A stretch of DNA of 52,329 bases from an uncultured Akkermansia sp. (GCA_944390825.1 CALXRG010000017.1:1-52329), one strand, 5' to 3'. Shown: positions 39,106 through 47,276, counted from the first letter of the stretch. The notes: generated from the sequence alone by a model not told the origin. Program-made: numbers and translations.

Positions 39106-40506
39106 TCAGTAGAGGAAGTTGTCGGTGAAGTCTGAGACGGGCTCGGCCTCCTCGTAGGCGGGAGCCAGGCCGTCATCCGGCAGCAGGCCGCCTGCGGGTG
39201 CGGCGCTGCGCCTGCTGTTGAGGATTTGCTCGTGCAGGATGAGTGCCGAGGGGGAGCTGATGCAGTCCAGTGGTTCGCCTTTGTAGTAGAGTTTGGCGGT
39301 GAAGCCGTAGTAGCGGACTTCGCCGTAGACGTCGATTTGCTCCTGAGTCAGGGCAGGGATGTGGTAGGTGATGAAGAGGTTTTCTTCGTGATTGTCGAAG
39401 TCCTGGGTTTCGTGTTCCCATGCCCAGGTGGGGGAGGCGAGGCGGTTGAATTCGATTTTGCGGCCGTTGAGCAGGTCAAAGACCTGGACGTCGATCTTGA
39501 GGTCTTCTGCCCGTACTTCTTCGCCGGGGGCGAGCAGAATGGGCAGCAGGATGTGCACGGTTTCGCCGTTTTGGACGTCGTACTCATGCTGCATTTGGAA
39601 GGGGCCGAAGGCGAGTTTGCCGCGCATGTCGGAGGGCATGGCCAGGCCATAGGTGAGGCGGCGGGATGCGCGTTGGAAGAAGGGACCGGCTTTTTCGCGC
39701 ATTTGGAAGACGCGGGTGTAGTATTCGCGGGCTTTGTTGGGGTTGAGGAGTTTGTCGTAGGCCATGCCGAGGTAGTAGAGCAGGGCGGGGTGATCCGGGA
39801 AGATGGCGTAGGCGGCTTCAAACTTGAGGATGCAGAGGCGCATGTCGCCTTCGATCATGGCGGTTACGCCTGCGCGGATGTGGGTGTCGAGTTCGCGGAT
39901 TTGGTCTTCGCTCAGTTTGGTGTTTTCGATGATGAGCGGGGTGTCCTGTGGCGTTTGCAGCAGGGGGAAGGCGGTGGGCGCGGCGGGGTTGCCGGGGGTT
40001 GCGCTGGCGGGGGCGGCATCTGGTGCGGGATGCCCGCTGTTGGTGTTGCTGCCGCTGGTGTCGCCGGTGGAGGTTGTATTACTGTCTGTGGGGATGGGGC
40101 TGTAGCCGGTTTCCGCCATCAGGATGGCTTCGACGGGGCGCGGCTTGAGAGGGGGCGGGGTGTCCGCCGCTTCGTCGCGGGGGGCTGATTGGGCGGAGGC
40201 GGTGATCTGGGTGCCGTGGGTGGAGAGCGCTTTGGCGAATTCGCGGGCTTCGATGGCGGCCATGTTGAGTTTGGCGACGTCGAGGGCGGCGCGGTGGCTT
40301 TGCTCGAGTTTGCCGGTGACGCCTATGCCGAGGATGACGATTTGGAAGGCCAGCAGGGCGACGCAGAGAGTGACGGCAAAGCGTGTGCTGAATAGTCCGC
40401 AGACCGCGGAGACGCAGAACCGTCCTGCCTTCGGGGCCAGGCGGTAGATGAATAGGGACAGTGCCGCAAGGAGTCTGTCAGTCGTCTTTCTGGTTGCTCT
40501 GCTCAT
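39106..40506 (-). CDS. Membrane-anchored TPR-like protein
   Basis: 466 residues, function unknown. A single membrane helix near 43-65 (FAVTLCVALLAFQIVILGIG) is preceded by a basic cytosolic N-terminus. A Pro/Ala/Thr/Ser-rich linker spans about 100-190 (SNTTSTGDTSGSNTNSGHP). A tetratricopeptide-like pair follows (AMIEGDMRLCILKFEAAYAI, FPDHPALLYYLGMAYDKLLN, PNKAREYYTRVFQMREKAG). The C-terminal region (about 290-430) is strand-rich with many aromatic residues (PTWAWEHETQDFDNHEENLF). The start at 40506 overlaps the end of the upstream gene by 29 bases; a later start is possible, but the first candidate keeps the basic N-terminus. The pseudokinase gene begins three bases after its stop. The operon suggests an envelope complex. 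Confidence 0.75.
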   Translation of the reverse strand: MSRATRKTTDRLLAALSLFIYRLAPKAGRFCVSAVCGLFSTRFAVTLCVALLAFQIVILGIGVTGKLEQSHRAALDVAKLNMAAIEAREFAKALSTHGTQITASAQSAPRDEAADTPPPLKPRPVEAILMAETGYSPIPTDSNTTSTGDTSGSNTNSGHPAPDAAPASATPGNPAAPTAFPLLQTPQDTPLIIENTKLSEDQIRELDTHIRAGVTAMIEGDMRLCILKFEAAYAIFPDHPALLYYLGMAYDKLLNPNKAREYYTRVFQMREKAGPFFQRASRRLTYGLAMPSDMRGKLAFGPFQMQHEYDVQNGETVHILLPILLAPGEEVRAEDLKIDVQVFDLLNGRKIEFNRLASPTWAWEHETQDFDNHEENLFITYHIPALTQEQIDVYGEVRYYGFTAKLYYKGEPLDCISSPSALILHEQILNSRRSAAPAGGLLPDDGLAPAYEEAEPVSDFTDNFLY

Positions 40507-41302
40507 AGTCGATGATGTCGCCGTGGTATTGGGACAGCACCCCTTGCATGAAGGTTTCCGCCGGTTGGCCGTTCTTTCGGCTGAAGCCGCCGTAGGTCAT
40601 GCCGTCGACGCGGAGTTTTTTGCCGTTGACGGTGAAGTAGGCTACGCCCTTGAATCCCACCCCCCACTGCCGGAGGTCGATGCAGGTGATGTCGCTGATC
40701 GGGAAGGTGGTGCTGCCCACGGTGACTTGGTCGCCGTGCAGGGCGAGTTTGCGGCGTGAGAGGCGCAGCACCAGGGCGACCAGGAGGACCGAGATGCCCA
40801 TGCAGACCCAGCCGGCGATGCGCTGCTCGAAGATGTTGAGGTCGTTGTAGAGGTGTTCGGCGGGCTTGATGGGATAGCCCATGCGCTGGGTGTAGTCTTG
40901 CCAGCACTGATTCCAGCTGGTTTGCATGGCGGCAAGGTCATGGGTTTCAGGCGGGCAGCTTTGGGCGGCCGGGCAGTCCGGGGGGAGGGGGGTAAGGAGT
41001 TTTTGTCCGGCGGCGCACAGGATGCCGTCCTGCCGGCGTCTGGCTGCGATGAGCGGGGTGGTTTCGCGTTGCTGTTTCCAGGTTTGGGCGGCTTCGGGGC
41101 TGGTGGTGCTGAGGGCTGTGGCTTGTGCTCCCAGGTTGGCAAAAGCACGGTGGCTGAGGTAGATCTCGTTGGCCTTGGGGTAGCCGATGGCGGCGTCGTA
41201 GAAGAAGTACAGGCCAAACCCGAACACGGCCGCCAGAACGATGCCCAGCCGGACAAAGGTGTCGAGCGTTGGCTTGCAGGTGATGTCGTGGGGGGCTTCC
41301 AT
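40478..41302 (-). CDS. Two-span membrane protein with a C-terminal PH-like domain
   Basis: 274 residues, function unknown. The first helix FVRLGIVLAAVFGFGLYFFY (16-35) is followed by a periplasmic region with five Cys (ILCAAGQKLL, PPDCPAAQSCPP, WNQCWQDYTQ), then the second helix WVCMGISVLLVALVLRL (about 165-181). The cytoplasmic C-terminal domain alternates strands (KLALHGDQVTVGSTTFPISD, ITCIDLRQWG, VAYFTVNGKKLRVDG), a pattern seen in bacterial PH-like domains. It is the first gene of the minus-strand operon, starting eight bases after TATAGT. Layout similarity to the 176-residue protein after mutS is noted, but sequence similarity is not obvious. Confidence 0.72.
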   Translation of the reverse strand: MEAPHDITCKPTLDTFVRLGIVLAAVFGFGLYFFYDAAIGYPKANEIYLSHRAFANLGAQATALSTTSPEAAQTWKQQRETTPLIAARRRQDGILCAAGQKLLTPLPPDCPAAQSCPPETHDLAAMQTSWNQCWQDYTQRMGYPIKPAEHLYNDLNIFEQRIAGWVCMGISVLLVALVLRLSRRKLALHGDQVTVGSTTFPISDITCIDLRQWGVGFKGVAYFTVNGKKLRVDGMTYGGFSRKNGQPAETFMQGVLSQYHGDIIDYEQSNQKDD

Positions 41303-41310
41303 GTGCGGGA

Positions 41311-41339
41311 ACTATAGCACAAAATAGACAGAATGGACA
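41311..41339 (-). promoter_or_regulatory. Promoter of the 41302-35363 operon
   Basis: On the minus strand: -10 TATAGT (41316-41311) eight bases before the ATG. With a 17-base spacer the -35 is TGTCCA, a weak match. Confidence 0.5.
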
Positions 41340-41392
41340 GCATAAAATGCGGCAGGATACCACCGCAAGCGACTCTCTGACAGAATAAAGGC

Positions 41393-41420
41393 TTGTATTG
41401 TGGGCGGGATGTGGTACCTT
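41393..41420 (+). promoter_or_regulatory. Promoter of the polysaccharide deacetylase gene
   Basis: -35 TTGTAT at 41393-41398, 16-base spacer, -10 TACCTT at 41415-41420, eight bases to the ATG. Confidence 0.55.
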
Positions 41421-41428
41421 GGTGGGTG

Positions 41429-42718
41429 ATGACGTCCTGTTGCAAACTTCTGGTTGTGGCGCTGCTGCCGTTTCTTGTGTCCGCAGTGTCGTGGGCCGGG
41501 TTGGCGGACGCTATTGATCCTGAGCCTGTTGCGGTGAATCCTATCCAGCGTGAGCAGGCTCCGTCACAGCCGCTGGCGGATTCTCGGGGTACGAATTCGC
41601 CGTCTGATTCGTTTTACATGCGGCGCTGTTCGCCGGAGCAGAGTTTGCCTGTGCCGCATGATCAGACTCGAGTGGCTGTGCTCGGGTACCACAATTTCAG
41701 CAAGACGGCGCCGGTGACGGAGATGCTGATGCGTACTCAGGAGTTCCGCGAGCAGATGGAGTACATCCGCAGCAGTGGTTTGACGGTGATTAGTATGCAG
41801 GAGTTTTTGGAGTGGCGCTTTGGCTCGCGTGAGTTGCCGGAGCGTTGTGTGCTCATTACGCTGGATGATGGCTGGCGCAGTGTGTATACGGAGGCTTTTC
41901 CCATCCTGAAGGAATACGGTTTCCCGTTTACTCTTTTCCTTTACCCCACCTATCTGACCGGGCGCGGGGAGAGTATGAATCCCGAGATGATTCGCGAGAT
42001 GCAGCAATTTGGAGCTACGATCGGGAGCCATTCGCTGACGCACCCGTATCCTTCCCAGTGGAAGGCGGAGGCCGCTAAGGGAGAGGCGGCTTACAATGCC
42101 TACATGGACAAGGAGATGGGACAATCCCGCGAGAAGCTTGTCGAGCTGTTTGGCCCGGTGACGACCTTCTGTTACCCGGGCGGTTTCAACACGGAGCCGA
42201 TGCGTGAACGTCTGCCGGGTTATGGGTATGTGGCGGCTTTTACGGTGATTCCGGGGAAGGTGACGGAGGATGAACCCCCGCTGCAGATTCACCGCTACAT
42301 GATTTTTGGTACGGATCCGAGTATTTTCCGCAACGCGATGGATTTCCGCGTGGCTCAGCTCGGCAAGATGGTGTCGACGGGGGCTCAGCCCGGTACGCTG
42401 CCGCCGACGACGCCGTTGCCTCCTTTCCCCGTGTCGCCCCAGCCGAAGTCGGTCGTCCCCCATGATATACCGGCGATTACGGCGCATCTCAGCGGCGTGA
42501 GCGGAGTGAATTTTGCAACCGTTCGCATGAGTGTGAGCGGTTTTGGCAGGGTGCCTGCCCAGGTGGATGCGACAAATCGCACCATCAGCTGGACTCCGCC
42601 CTGCCGCATTTACATGCCTGACATCTCCGTGCACGTCACTTGGAATACGACCGATGGAACCAGCCATAAGGCTGAATGGTCTTTCCAGGTGGATCAGAGT
42701 GTCACGGTGCAACAATGA
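41429..42718 (+). CDS. Secreted polysaccharide deacetylase (NodB domain)
   Basis: 429 residues. The signal peptide is CKLLVVALLPFLVSAVSWAG. The NodB homology domain spans about 80-300: AVLGYHNFSK, the catalytic Asp and metal Asp in LITLDDGWRSVY, metal His pair in GSHSLTHPY, and TTFCYPGGFN. It should remove N- or O-acetyl groups from a cell-wall or exported glycan, in a metal-dependent way, in the periplasm or at the surface. The C-terminal 100 residues follow a Pro-rich linker (LPPTTPLPPFPVSPQPKS) and look like an Ig-like beta domain. ATG 41429 is chosen for the signal peptide and the eight-base distance from the -10. The Ala/Pro-rich gene starts 12 bases downstream, so they may share an mRNA. 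Confidence 0.92.
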   Translation: MTSCCKLLVVALLPFLVSAVSWAGLADAIDPEPVAVNPIQREQAPSQPLADSRGTNSPSDSFYMRRCSPEQSLPVPHDQTRVAVLGYHNFSKTAPVTEMLMRTQEFREQMEYIRSSGLTVISMQEFLEWRFGSRELPERCVLITLDDGWRSVYTEAFPILKEYGFPFTLFLYPTYLTGRGESMNPEMIREMQQFGATIGSHSLTHPYPSQWKAEAAKGEAAYNAYMDKEMGQSREKLVELFGPVTTFCYPGGFNTEPMRERLPGYGYVAAFTVIPGKVTEDEPPLQIHRYMIFGTDPSIFRNAMDFRVAQLGKMVSTGAQPGTLPPTTPLPPFPVSPQPKSVVPHDIPAITAHLSGVSGVNFATVRMSVSGFGRVPAQVDATNRTISWTPPCRIYMPDISVHVTWNTTDGTSHKAEWSFQVDQSVTVQQ

Positions 42719-42730
42719 TACGATAAAGAC

Positions 42731-43828
42731 ATGGAACAAGACGAGACCACGAAGCCCGTTGAGACGGCTGAGATGCCGGCTGCCAAACCCGCCCGCAGAA
42801 CCCGCAAGGTCGCTGCCCGGAGCGGAGAGAGCGCTGCCCCAGCTGCCGACGCTGCTTCCGAGACCCCGAAAAAGTCCGCTGCCCGTACCCGCAGGGCGGT
42901 CAAGGCGGAGCAGGCCGATGCCCCCGTCGGCGAAAAGCCCGTAACTGAAAAGAAGCCCCGCTCCCGCAAGGCGGCTTCTGCCGGCAAAGGTGCCGCTTCC
43001 GCAGCGGCGGCTACTGCTGCTGCTGTTGCTTCTTCTGCGGCAGATGTGACGGTGAACGCTGCTGCGCCGGTTCCCGCCGCAGTGCCAGCTCCCGCTGCAC
43101 CAGCTCCTGCTGCACCAGCTCCTGCTGCTGCGCCTGCACCTTCTGCACCTTCTGCGCCTTCCCCCGTGGCCGCAGCTGTGGAGCCGGCTTCTGCTGCGGA
43201 TGCCACGCAGCACGTTTCCCGCGAGGCGTCCGGCACCGCTCAGAAGGTGGTACCTGTTGCTGGCCGGGAGGATCAGGCCTCCGGGACTCAGGCGGCTGCC
43301 CGGGAGCCGCAGTCCGGACCGGAGCACCAGCTCCGCCAGGAGCTCCAGGGGCGCCCCCAGCAGCAGGGCCCCCGAAACTCACAGCAGCAGAACAACCGTC
43401 CCCAGCAGGGTGGTGGCCGCCAGGATGGCCCGCAGCGCGACAGCGACTTCCGCGACCGTGAGCCTGTGCCCGGTTTTGCTCAGCCGGAGACGGTGGGTGG
43501 CAACGAGGGCGGGGGTAATGGGCGACGCAAGCGCCGCCGCCGCAACCGCCGCGAAGGCAATGCGCCCCAGCAGTTGCAGGGGGGCAGCTTTATCGAGGTT
43601 GATCCCGAAGAGCTTCGCCAGCGCGCTTGGAAAATCTTCCTGGGTGAGGTGACGGAGGAGGGCTTGGCGCTGATGGATGACCGCACGGCTGCGGAGGCTT
43701 CGCGCCGCGCTTTCCGCGTCGCGGAGATTTTCCTGCAGGAGTCGGCCCGACGTGATCGCGCGGCTTCGCCTTATGCCGGCGGCGCGTTCGCTCCGATGGA
43801 TGACGACACGGATGAGGCGGAGGAGTAA
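42731..43828 (+). CDS. Ala/Pro/Gln/Arg-rich low-complexity protein with a short conserved C-terminal domain
   Basis: 365 residues, function unknown. Residues 1-105 are Lys/Arg/Ala-rich and histone-H1-like (PAKPARRTRKVAARSGES, KKPRSRKAAS). 105-150 is an Ala/Pro repeat (PAAPAPAAPAPAAAPAPS). 180-270 is Gln/Gly/Arg-rich and ends in a basic block GRRKRRRRNRREG. Only the last 80 residues look globular: VDPEELRQRAWKIFLGEVTE, EGLALMDDRTAAEASRRAFR, VAEIFLQES. The composition suggests binding to nucleic acid or ribosomes. No signal peptide. It starts 12 bases after the deacetylase stop, and a TACGAT six bases before its ATG could be its own -10. Translation of the whole frame is supported by absence of stops and by codon use. 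Confidence 0.75.
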   Translation: MEQDETTKPVETAEMPAAKPARRTRKVAARSGESAAPAADAASETPKKSAARTRRAVKAEQADAPVGEKPVTEKKPRSRKAASAGKGAASAAAATAAAVASSAADVTVNAAAPVPAAVPAPAAPAPAAPAPAAAPAPSAPSAPSPVAAAVEPASAADATQHVSREASGTAQKVVPVAGREDQASGTQAAAREPQSGPEHQLRQELQGRPQQQGPRNSQQQNNRPQQGGGRQDGPQRDSDFRDREPVPGFAQPETVGGNEGGGNGRRKRRRRNRREGNAPQQLQGGSFIEVDPEELRQRAWKIFLGEVTEEGLALMDDRTAAEASRRAFRVAEIFLQESARRDRAASPYAGGAFAPMDDDTDEAEE

Positions 43829-43888
43829 GTCCGTGCCCTGATGGTTTTCGCTCCCTTCCCCAGCGCGGGGAGGGGACGCTTTGACAGG

Positions 43889-43923
43889 AAGCCCCCGCTG
43901 CCTGATGGTTGGCGGGGGCTTTC
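43889..43923 (+). terminator. Terminator after the Ala/Pro-rich gene
   Basis: AAGCCCCCGC and GCGGGGGCTT pair around a 13-base loop, followed by TTCG. Confidence 0.65.
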
Positions 43924-43944
43924 GCGTCGGGGTGTGCCCGGTGA

Positions 43945-44034
43945 GCTTGGCATGCCTGGTGCGCTTGGCATGCCTGGTGCGCTTGGCATGCCTGGTGCGC
44001 TTGGCATGCCTGGTGCGCCTGGTGTGCTTGGTGC
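43945..44034 (+). repeat. 18-base tandem repeat, four perfect copies and one degenerate
   Basis: GCTTGGCATGCCTGGTGC occurs at 43945, 43963, 43981 and 43999; a variant follows at 44017. The unit contains the palindrome GGCATGCC. Copy number is a likely strain marker. Confidence 0.92.
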
Positions 44035-44163
44035 GCGCGGCGGATTCTGCGGAGTGTGCGGCTTTTGCGGCTCCTGAGGCTTCGGGGCTCCTGCCAGGGG
44101 CTGGGGAAGTTGGCGGAGTAGGCACGCTTGGGGCTGGCTGGTGTGAGGGCGTGCCGGCCTGTG

Positions 44164-45003
44164 TTAGCGGTTGTTGAGCAGGATGGAGTCTGCGATGTCC
44201 CGCACGGCGGTTTCCAGAATATTGGAGAGGTGACTGCCCGGGGTGTAGTCTGCCGGGGCGAAGAAGTCCACGCGGTGCTGGTCGGACTTGAGGTTATAGC
44301 AGGTGCGGAAACTTTGGCGCGTGACGTCGTCTTTATCGTACACGGCTATCGTCATACCGCCCTGCTGGCGCATGACCGTGAAGCAGGGGACGTCTGTGGG
44401 GCCGTCGCCGATGTAGATCATGTGCTCAAAGGGGATGGGGCGGAGGTGGGCATCCATGTGGTCGTTCACGTCCTCGGTGTAGTCGAGCATTCCCTTGTTG
44501 ATGCGGAAGAGAAATTGTGTCTTCATCGTGTGGGAAATCACGCGCTTCGGGAAGTCGATGTGACCGTCACGTTCGCTGAACTCGCAGGCGAACACTTTTT
44601 TCATGTATGGGCGGATGGCGGAGCCATCCAGCAGACTTTTGATGCCGCTGGAGATGATGTAGTATTCCACCTTGATTCCCAGGGCCAGGTGCTCGGCGGT
44701 GAGTGTGCGGCGTGCGAATTGCTCAAAGAAGGTGGGGATGCCCGGGAAGTAGGTCAGTTTTGCCCCGAGTTTCTCCAGATCACGGTTGCCGACGCCGTCG
44801 ATACTCAGCTCATCCAGCAGTTCTTTGAGGTAGCTCAATTCACCATCCCAGCCGTCCAGCCGGCTGCGTTCGTTGCATTTTTTCCAAAAACTTTCCGCAT
44901 CGATGCCAAACTCGGGGAAGATGGTTTCTTCCTGCATGTTGTGCGGGCTGAGCGTATGGTCAAAATCAAAGATGAGAGCGATGGTGGTTTGGGGGGCTGG
45001 CAT
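44164..45003 (-). CDS. HAD-family hydrolase (phosphatase)
   Basis: 279 residues. HAD motifs: nucleophile FDFDHTLSP (residues 12-20, Asp-x-Asp-x-Thr), motif [14 protein letters not shown] (Ser), a motif III Lys probably in the KKVFACEF or FPKRVISH region, and motif [17 protein letters not shown] helical cap lies between motifs I and II. The match is to the HAD-IB-like or 'haloacid dehalogenase-like, DFDHTL' group that dephosphorylates small molecules in the cytosol. The substrate is unknown. ATG 45003 sits six bases after a TATAAG box with a TTGCCT -35, so the message should be leaderless. An upstream in-frame extension crosses the promoter and is rejected. The gene converges on the Ala/Pro-rich protein. 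Confidence 0.9.
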   Translation of the reverse strand: MPAPQTTIALIFDFDHTLSPHNMQEETIFPEFGIDAESFWKKCNERSRLDGWDGELSYLKELLDELSIDGVGNRDLEKLGAKLTYFPGIPTFFEQFARRTLTAEHLALGIKVEYYIISSGIKSLLDGSAIRPYMKKVFACEFSERDGHIDFPKRVISHTMKTQFLFRINKGMLDYTEDVNDHMDAHLRPIPFEHMIYIGDGPTDVPCFTVMRQQGGMTIAVYDKDDVTRQSFRTCYNLKSDQHRVDFFAPADYTPGSHLSNILETAVRDIADSILLNNR

Positions 45004-45009
45004 GCCTTG

Positions 45010-45038
45010 CTTATAGCTTTTTCCCGTGCAAGAGGCAA
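45010..45038 (-). promoter_or_regulatory. Promoter of the HAD hydrolase gene
   Basis: On the minus strand: -35 TTGCCT (45038-45033), 17-base spacer, -10 TATAAG (45015-45010), six bases to the ATG. Predicted leaderless. Confidence 0.7.
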
Positions 45039-45066
45039 GAAAAATCAGCAGGCGGCACGCAATGCA

Positions 45067-45098
45067 AAGCCGCGCGGAATCAGGTGATTCCGCGCGGC
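45067..45098 (-). terminator. Terminator after the autotransporter barrel
   Basis: A perfect 15-bp stem (AGCCGCGCGGAATCA and its inverse) with a two-base loop, followed on the minus strand by TTTGC. Confidence 0.8.
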
Positions 45099-45196
45099 TG
45101 GGGGTGTTGAGCGTTGACTGGGTTCCGTGGAGCAATCAGCAGCCTTGCTGGTGGCTTTGCTGCCAGGAAGTTCAGGTGCTCACCGTTGAGACGCGC

Positions 45197-46282
45197 TCAG
45201 AATGCGTAGCGCACGCCGGCGTTGATGGATTGGGCTGTCTGCCCGCTGCGGACTTCCAGGTTGTAGGCGGCGCTGGCGCTCCACTGGTCGCTGATCAGCC
45301 AGGTTGCCCCGGCGTTGAGCAGGAAAGCGTTGCGGCCGATATTGCTGCCTTTGGCGCGTTCCTGCATGCCGAGGGTTTCGGTGTCGACGTGCGGGTTGGT
45401 GCGGCTGATGTCGCCCACGTAGGCGAGGCTGATGGCGGGCAGGAGGTACTGGGAGCCGCCCAGGCTGTATTCACCCTTCCAGGTGATGCCGATGGGCATG
45501 CGCCAGACCTGCATGGCGCCGTCGCTCACGTTGCGGTAGAGGCCTGCATCGTAGAGCTCGGTGAAGCTGCCCATGGAGCCGTAGAGGTAGTCCAGCCCGA
45601 TGAAGGCACCGATGGAGGCGCGATCGCTGTAGCGGTAGGCCATCTCACCCTTCAGTCCCCAGGTGGCCGTGTCGGAATCCCAGTCGCCACGGCCGGTGGC
45701 GATGCCTCCCAGACTGGTACGGCTGTCGTTGTCCGTCGTACCGTAGGCAGCGTAGCCGGTGATCTGGTAGTCGAGCTTATCGGAGCTGCCGGAGTAGCCG
45801 CCGTAGAGGCCGACCATGGTGCTGTCCTGGTCGACTTGGGTGCCGCGGGCGTCGCTCTTGAAGGTGCCCCACTGCTGGCCAAAGGCAATGCCGCCGCGCA
45901 GGTTGCCGTTGAGTGTGCCGTCTACGCCGACGGCATAGCCGCCGCCGCTGTAGGTGAAGCCATCCGCTCCGCTGACGTTGGTGAAGTCACCGAGGCCTGC
46001 TCCCCAGACTGCCATGCCGTCCTTCTGCTCCCCGGTGGAGAGGCGGCGGGCGGGGCTGATCTGGGCGCTGGCCTGGCGGGCAAAGCTGTTGACGACCATG
46101 GTGCTGCTCCAGAGGGTGTTGGCGAGATCGCGGGCGCTGCCTCCCATGCCGACGATGACGGCGGCGGCGTTGAGATCGGCGACCAGGGCTCCGGAGCTGG
46201 CATCCAGCGTGATGAAGTTGGCCAGATCGCCGCCGACGCTGTAGGTGATGCCGGCGGTGGTGGTGGCATCGGCGGGGTTATG
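45197..46282 (-). pseudogene. Orphan autotransporter beta-barrel domain, 5'-truncated
   Basis: The minus-strand frame is open from 46282, just after an in-frame TAG at 46285-46283, to 45197 (about 360 codons). The C-terminal 280 residues form a type V autotransporter barrel: MAVWGAGLGDFTNVSG, GYAVGVDGTLNGNLRGGIAF, STMVGLYGGYSG, then alternating amphipathic strands ending QSINAGVRYAF with the terminal Phe needed for BAM insertion. Before it lies the linker typical of passenger-barrel junctions (SARDLANTLWSSTMVVNSFA). The passenger and signal peptide are missing, so the product could not be exported as it stands. The first Met in frame is at 46147. It could be a relic, or a donor for recombination with intact autotransporters such as the one at 49748. 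Confidence 0.8.
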
Positions 46283-46506
46283 CTATAGGAATCGGGGGAA
46301 AATATGGGGTAAAAAGGAAAGCAAAGCCGTGTATCGGGGTAGCGCAAGTGAGAAAAATCCGCAGGTAAATGGGAAAGGCGGCCCTGGGGGGCTGGGATGG
46401 GCAGGTGGTGGGGCAGGCTTGACGGAAGGCAAGGACGCTCGGCACGAGGAGACCTGCCGTGAGAGCGGCCTACAACAGGAGGGCTGAGCTGTTGGGTAAA
46501 TTGTGT

Positions 46507-46535
46507 TTGACAAAAAAAGTCCAATGGTATTGAAT
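46507..46535 (+). promoter_or_regulatory. Promoter of the lipoprotein gene
   Basis: -35 TTGACA at 46507-46512, 17-base spacer, -10 TTGAAT at 46530-46535 (weak), six bases to the ATG. Confidence 0.45.
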
Positions 46536-46541
46536 AGGCTC

Positions 46542-47276
46542 ATGAAGTGCCACTTTTCCATAGCAATGTTGGGTTTGTTGGTGACAGCGTGTTCTTCTGC
46601 ACCGGATACCCGCTTGCTGAGTGTGGCGGATTTGCCCCTGAAGTCGACGACGCTGCCTTCGTTTTCGATTGAGCAGGCGCCTTTGCGGGCTAATGCCCGC
46701 TATATCACCTACGATGCGAAGACTGGTAAGGAACGCAAGCTGAAGGTGGGCGACTACTATTACGTGCGCTGGTATGATGCTCACCCGGAGGAGCCGGTGC
46801 GCGTGGTGATGCACTATACGCAGGCGGCGAGTGGTGCGACGCCTCAGATGCGGGAGCTGCGGCTGGATGAGCCCCGCGAGGCTCGGAAGATCATGGTGAC
46901 GCCGTTTTTTTTCACGGGGGAGGACCGTGCCAGGAAGGGTGATGTGATGACGTGGAAGGTGGAGCTGTACTGCGGCGGTCAACTGAAGGATGTGCACCGC
47001 TCCTATATGTGGCGCGATACGCCTAAGACTCCCGTGGCTCCGGAGTCTGTGGAGAAGGAGGCTGTACAGGACGAGGTGACGGCGGCAGCCGATGCCGTGA
47101 CGCCGCTTCCCATTACGGTGGAGCTTCCCGCTGCGAGGTCCCATTCCCCGGCGGCCGCCGTTCCGGCTGCTCCCGCCGGTGCTTCCTCTCCCGCTGGTTC
47201 TTCCGGTGCTTCCGGTGCTTCCGGCTCGTCTGCTTCAAGTGCTCCCGTGGCTCCTTTGCCCGCCCCGGTGGAGTAG
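46542..47276 (+). CDS. Lipoprotein of unknown function
   Basis: 244 residues. The N-terminus KCHFSIAMLGLLVTACSSAP contains a lipobox Leu-Val-Thr-Ala-Cys with Cys at 17, so it should be lipidated and anchored in a membrane, probably facing the periplasm. The globular part (about 50-165) is strand-rich: YITYDAKTGKERKLKVGDYY, VRWYDAHPEEPVRVVMHYTQ, WKVELYCGGQLKDVHRSYMW. The last 75 residues are Ala/Ser/Pro-rich and disordered (SSPAGSSGASGASGSSASS). ATG 46542 is preferred because it gives a normal lipoprotein signal. It is upstream of rpsA, which has its own promoter. Confidence 0.82.
   Translation: MKCHFSIAMLGLLVTACSSAPDTRLLSVADLPLKSTTLPSFSIEQAPLRANARYITYDAKTGKERKLKVGDYYYVRWYDAHPEEPVRVVMHYTQAASGATPQMRELRLDEPREARKIMVTPFFFTGEDRARKGDVMTWKVELYCGGQLKDVHRSYMWRDTPKTPVAPESVEKEAVQDEVTAAADAVTPLPITVELPAARSHSPAAAVPAAPAGASSPAGSSGASGASGSSASSAPVAPLPAPVE

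Larger units (their letters stand above)
43829..44163. other. Intergenic region with a terminator and an 18-base tandem repeat array
   Basis: Lies between two convergent genes. It holds the hairpin at 43889-43923 and the repeat array at 43945-44034. One frame through the repeats would read as Gly-x-x (GALGMPGALGMPG), but no supported gene is seen. Confidence 0.6.

Noticed and set aside
41564..43327. 587-codon minus-strand frame opposite the deacetylase and Ala/Pro-rich genes
   Set aside because: Ser/Arg/Gly runs such as RRCRRCRRSSRSW are shadows of GC-rich coding; the plus strand carries a signal peptide and NodB motifs.
43945..44034. CRISPR-like array
   Set aside because: Copies are contiguous with no spacers and units are only 18 bases.
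43841..44077. Collagen-like Gly-x-x open frame through the 18-base repeats
   Set aside because: It arises from the tandem repeat and the terminator just upstream; no promoter or start context supports it.
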